From the NCBI GenBank assembly GCA_025455985.1, contig JALOLM010000178.1:1-8911 (forward strand): a stretch of 8,911 nucleotides of DNA. Reading direction: 5' to 3'. This stretch comes from Candidatus Nanopelagicales bacterium. Its GTDB lineage: Bacteria > Actinomycetota > Actinomycetes > S36-B12 > UBA10799. The translations under genes and the position numbers were made by a program. The notes beneath the pieces were generated by a model. It searched no databases. It was not told the DNA's origin and saw nothing but the letters and a program-made list of their open reading frames with translations. This document shows positions 6,495 through 8,911 of the stretch, in pieces (the first letter of the stretch is position 1; each line of letters starts with the position of its first letter).

Positions 6495-8558
6495 CTACTG
6501 CGTCGCAACCACCAAGGGAACCACCTGTTCTACGCCAAGATCGTGCAGCATATGGGCGGCTTGTGTGAGCGTCCATTTGCTACGCGAGATGTCGTCGACC
6601 AGCAAGACGGATCCGCCCATTCCATGAGTGCGAGCCAGTTGCAGCCTGGCCGTGACCTGACCCAGCCTCGCCGGGCCTTGAGCTGGCTCCGCCACCGTTG
6701 AGGGCTGCGCGAACATTTCCAGCACGGGCAGGTTCAGTTCGGCGGCAGCGAGATCGGCCAATTCCCTGACCCGCACGGGGTGCTCGGCGCTGCTGATCGG
6801 CACCACCGCACTCACCGCGGGCATGTCCTCCCGACGCCACCGGCCCAGCATCTGGACCACAGCAGTCCGCAACTGTTCGGACAGCGGCCCATCGGGGCCC
6901 AGCACCTCCTCCACCAGATCCGGCCAGACACCACCGGCGATGGCCGTAACTGCCCGGCCGACCGCGATCCCCTCGATCCGACCCGGGCGCCCGCTGCCGC
7001 TGGGCCACAACTTGCGCGGCGGTATCCGCACCGGACGCCGGCGCAGGGACTCGTACACCGCGTCCACGGTTTGGACTGATGGCCGCGCACCCGGGCTCGG
7101 CAACTCACCGGTGCACACCGAGCACCGCCCGCACGGTTGTGCTGCCGGATCGTCAAGCGCCGTGGTGAGCAACTGCATCAGGCATTCACGGCCGGACGCG
7201 TACTCAGACATGATTCCGGCCTCAGCCCGGCGCAATTCGACGATCCGGTCGTACTTGGCAGCATCAAAGGTCCAGGGTTTGCCCGTCGCGAACCAGTGGC
7301 TGCCTTCCTTGCCGACCACCCCATCGACCTGCAGTTGCTTCAGAAGCACCTCAACCTTGCCTTTCGACCGCGCGAGGGCATTGACGAGATCGGCAGTGGT
7401 GTGCGGTCGCTGGCGCAATAGGGCCAGCAGGTTATCCGCCATCTCGGGGTCGGGCAGCGTCGCAGTGGCGAACCATTCCCAAACATCAGGATCGGACTCG
7501 TTGGCTGGCAACAGAACGCCGATCGCAGAATCAAGTGCCCGTCCGGCGCGACCGACCTGCTGGTAGTAGGACACCGGAGAATCCGGAGATCCGACGTGGA
7601 TGCAGAACGCGAGATCGGGCTTGTCGTAACCCATGCCCAAAGCCGAGGTCGCGACCACCGCCTTGACATCGTTGGCACGCAACCGTGCCTCGATCTGCTC
7701 GCGCACATCCGGCGGTGTCTGCCCTGTGTACGGCTCGACATCGTGGCCCTGTTCTTGGAGAAAGGCCGCCAATTGCTCGACCACCGGCACAGTGAGCCCG
7801 TAGATGATTCCTGAACCCGAAGCCGTGGCCAGGAACTCGTGGATCCATGCGAAGCGTTGCCCGTAGGTGAGGTTGGGCACAACGGCCAGCCGCAACGACT
7901 TGCGCGCGAGTGACCCGCGGATCACAGTGGTGCTCGGCCCCAACTGATCGGACAAGTCGTCGACCACCCGTGAGGTGGCCGTGGCGGTTGTGGCAAGAAC
8001 CGGCGTCCCCGACTCCAGTTCCAGCAACAGCCTTGCGATGCGCTGGTAGTCCGGGCGGAAATCGAAGCCCCAGTCGGAGATGCAGTGCGCCTCGTCGATC
8101 ACCAGCAGGCCGCTGGACTTGAGCACCGGCATGGCGCGCTTGCTGAACTGCGGGTGCGAGAGGCGCTCAGGTGAAACCAGCAGGACGTCGATCTCGTCGC
8201 CATCCAGGCGCTCGAACACGAGGTCCCAGTCGGACCGGTTGGAGGAGTTGACGGTAGCCGCCTCAATACCGATCCGGCGGGCCGCCTCGACCTGGTCGCG
8301 CATCAGAGCCAATAGTGGCGAGATGACGATCGTCGGCCCCGCTCCGACATCGCGACGGGCCAAGGTCGCAGCCCAATAGACCGCCGACTTTCCCCAGCCG
8401 GTCGCCTGGACCACCAGAACCCGTTGCGCACCTGAGAGCAGTGCGGCGACGGCCTCGACCTGACCGGGGCGCGGTCTGGCGTCGGGACCGGCCATCGCTG
8501 TCAGGACCGCCTGGATGGCCACGGACGCCGTCGTGGCGGCATTTGTTGCCTCACTCAT
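6495..8558 (-). CDS. rqlH: RqlH-type RecQ-like ATP-dependent DNA helicase with C-terminal phosphoribosyltransferase-like domain
   Basis: The protein has 687 residues. Start ATG at 8558 is preceded by GGAGGAG with 5-nt spacing. Helicase core: Walker A ATGWGKS (52-58), ISPLLALMRDQ (79-89), DEAH with CISDWG (155-164), ATTATAT (189-195), VVATSALGMGYDKPD (301-315), and motif VI YYQQVGRAGR (331-340). A tetracysteine zinc site follows: Cys459, 476, 479 and 482 (CX16CX2CX2C). In place of a RecQ winged-helix/HRDC end, the C-terminus has a phosphoribosyltransferase-like region (~557-687) with VLLVDDISRSKWTL at 651-664. This order and length match Mycobacterium smegmatis RqlH (691 residues), a 3'-5' ATP-driven translocase and helicase implicated in DNA repair. 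The usual TG of the PRPP loop is SK here, so transferase activity is doubtful. The gene is transcribed alone, convergent to ltrA and divergent from the transporter gene. Confidence 0.95.
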   Translation of the reverse strand: MSEATNAATTASVAIQAVLTAMAGPDARPRPGQVEAVAALLSGAQRVLVVQATGWGKSAVYWAATLARRDVGAGPTIVISPLLALMRDQVEAARRIGIEAATVNSSNRSDWDLVFERLDGDEIDVLLVSPERLSHPQFSKRAMPVLKSSGLLVIDEAHCISDWGFDFRPDYQRIARLLLELESGTPVLATTATATSRVVDDLSDQLGPSTTVIRGSLARKSLRLAVVPNLTYGQRFAWIHEFLATASGSGIIYGLTVPVVEQLAAFLQEQGHDVEPYTGQTPPDVREQIEARLRANDVKAVVATSALGMGYDKPDLAFCIHVGSPDSPVSYYQQVGRAGRALDSAIGVLLPANESDPDVWEWFATATLPDPEMADNLLALLRQRPHTTADLVNALARSKGKVEVLLKQLQVDGVVGKEGSHWFATGKPWTFDAAKYDRIVELRRAEAGIMSEYASGRECLMQLLTTALDDPAAQPCGRCSVCTGELPSPGARPSVQTVDAVYESLRRRPVRIPPRKLWPSGSGRPGRIEGIAVGRAVTAIAGGVWPDLVEEVLGPDGPLSEQLRTAVVQMLGRWRREDMPAVSAVVPISSAEHPVRVRELADLAAAELNLPVLEMFAQPSTVAEPAQGPARLGQVTARLQLARTHGMGGSVLLVDDISRSKWTLTQAAHMLHDLGVEQVVPLVVATQ

Positions 8559-8604
8559 GGGACTCCTCCGTCAGGCAAGGCTCCCACGCCGGGCTTGGCG
8601 GGGC

Positions 8605-8630
8605 GCCGGGGCCCACGGCCCAACCCCGGC
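8605..8630. other. GC-rich inverted repeat in the rqlH/transporter intergenic region
   Basis: GCCGGGG (8605-8611) and CCCCGGC (8624-8630) are 7-bp inverted arms; an alternative hairpin, GGGCC-CAC-GGCCC, nests inside. It lies 47 bases upstream of rqlH and 80 bases upstream of the transporter start. It may be regulatory or simply chance in very GC-rich DNA. Confidence 0.3.
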
Positions 8631-8709
8631 TCGCGGGGCCGGCCGGGCCGACGCCAACCGACAAAACGGCCCTGCGCCTGGGACCGGTCGCAACTGCTTG
8701 AATCCCGTC

Positions 8710-8911
8710 ATGGCCCCTGATACGCAAGCGGCGCTGCTTCAAGAGCGAAAGCTTCTACGCGCCTCAACTGCGACCGCTGCTGCCTTCGCCGCGGTGGGGA
8801 TCGTCTGGGGATTGTGGGCGGAATCCCAGATCATCCTGCTGGACGGGGCGTACGCGCTGATCGGCCTCGGCCTCGGTGTGCTGTCTCTGCGGGCTGCCCG
8901 TTTAGTACAGC
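8710..8911 (+). CDS. Cation diffusion facilitator (cation efflux) transporter, N-terminal part only
   Basis: The ATG at 8710 opens a frame with no stop to the window edge (67 residues visible). After a short polar start (MAPDTQAALLQERKLLRAS) come two membrane segments: TATAAAFAAVGIVWGLWAES, then IILLDGAYALIGLGLGVLSL ending in RAARLVQ. The spacing, the LLDGxYxLIG stretch in the second helix and the trailing ARLV match CDF-family metal/proton antiporters (PF01545). Those proteins export Zn, Fe, Co or similar divalent ions. The first helix-2 Asp is present, but the partner Asp four residues later (DxxxD in E. coli FieF) is Ala here, so metal choice may differ. There is no clear ribosome site; TTGAAT at 8698-8703 sits 6 nt before the ATG, and leaderless translation is possible. 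The family call rests on the N-terminus alone. Confidence 0.7.
   Translation, partial: MAPDTQAALLQERKLLRASTATAAAFAAVGIVWGLWAESQIILLDGAYALIGLGLGVLSLRAARLVQ

Noticed and set aside
6477..6495. Imperfect hairpin (GGTCGCC-ATA-GGCGAGACC) between ltrA and rqlH as a terminator
   Set aside because: The stem is short and bulged, the loop is three bases, there is no T tract on either side, and it touches the rqlH stop codon.
5467..6627. Long plus-strand open frame (386 codons) overlapping ltrA and the end of rqlH
   Set aside because: It is an Arg/Gly-rich out-of-frame shadow of ltrA, whose own frame has membrane segments and family motifs, and it runs into the antisense of rqlH.

Overview
The window looks like chromosomal DNA from a high-GC actinobacterium (Actinomycetota). 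The evidence is the strong G/C bias at third codon positions, GTG starts, possible leaderless -10 boxes sitting 6-7 nt before start codons, and a RecQ-like helicase with the domain layout of the mycobacterial RqlH clade. The genus cannot be named from the sequence alone. The region is gene-dense, and no stretch over about 190 bases lacks a gene. I see no rRNA, tRNA, CRISPR array, insertion sequence or prophage gene.

Layout, left to right. (1) On the minus strand: a secreted endonuclease/exonuclease/phosphatase-family protein, cut off by the left edge and broken by a one-base frameshift near 826-829; then a two-ACT-domain GcvR-like protein (1073-1582); then a membrane diguanylate cyclase with about ten membrane segments and a complete GGDEF site (1769-3265). 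(2) On the plus strand: a secreted protein with two PepSY-like repeats (3417-4077), frameshifted by an exact 19-bp tandem duplication and followed by a strong hairpin terminator. (3) A compact divergent module: a MarR-family regulator (minus, 4164-4673) facing a two-gene plus-strand operon of an F420-dependent NADP reductase-like protein (4725-5303) and an LtrA-family membrane protein (5300-6454, ATGA overlap). A perfect 10-2-10 palindrome lies between the divergent starts. (4) On the minus strand: an RqlH-type RecQ helicase with a C-terminal phosphoribosyltransferase-like domain (6495-8558), convergent with the LtrA gene. (5) On the plus strand at the right edge: the N-terminal part of a cation-efflux (CDF) transporter, cut off by the window.

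Working together. The clearest functional unit is the MarR / reductase / LtrA module. Its operator position predicts autoregulated, ligand-released control of a redox enzyme and a membrane protein. The other genes look like independent housekeeping or envelope genes. The two points most worth a second look are the 19-bp duplication that breaks the PepSY gene, whose removal restores a perfect 213-residue two-domain protein, and the palindromic operator with its small operon. I found no convincing evidence of a wholly new defence or mobile system.
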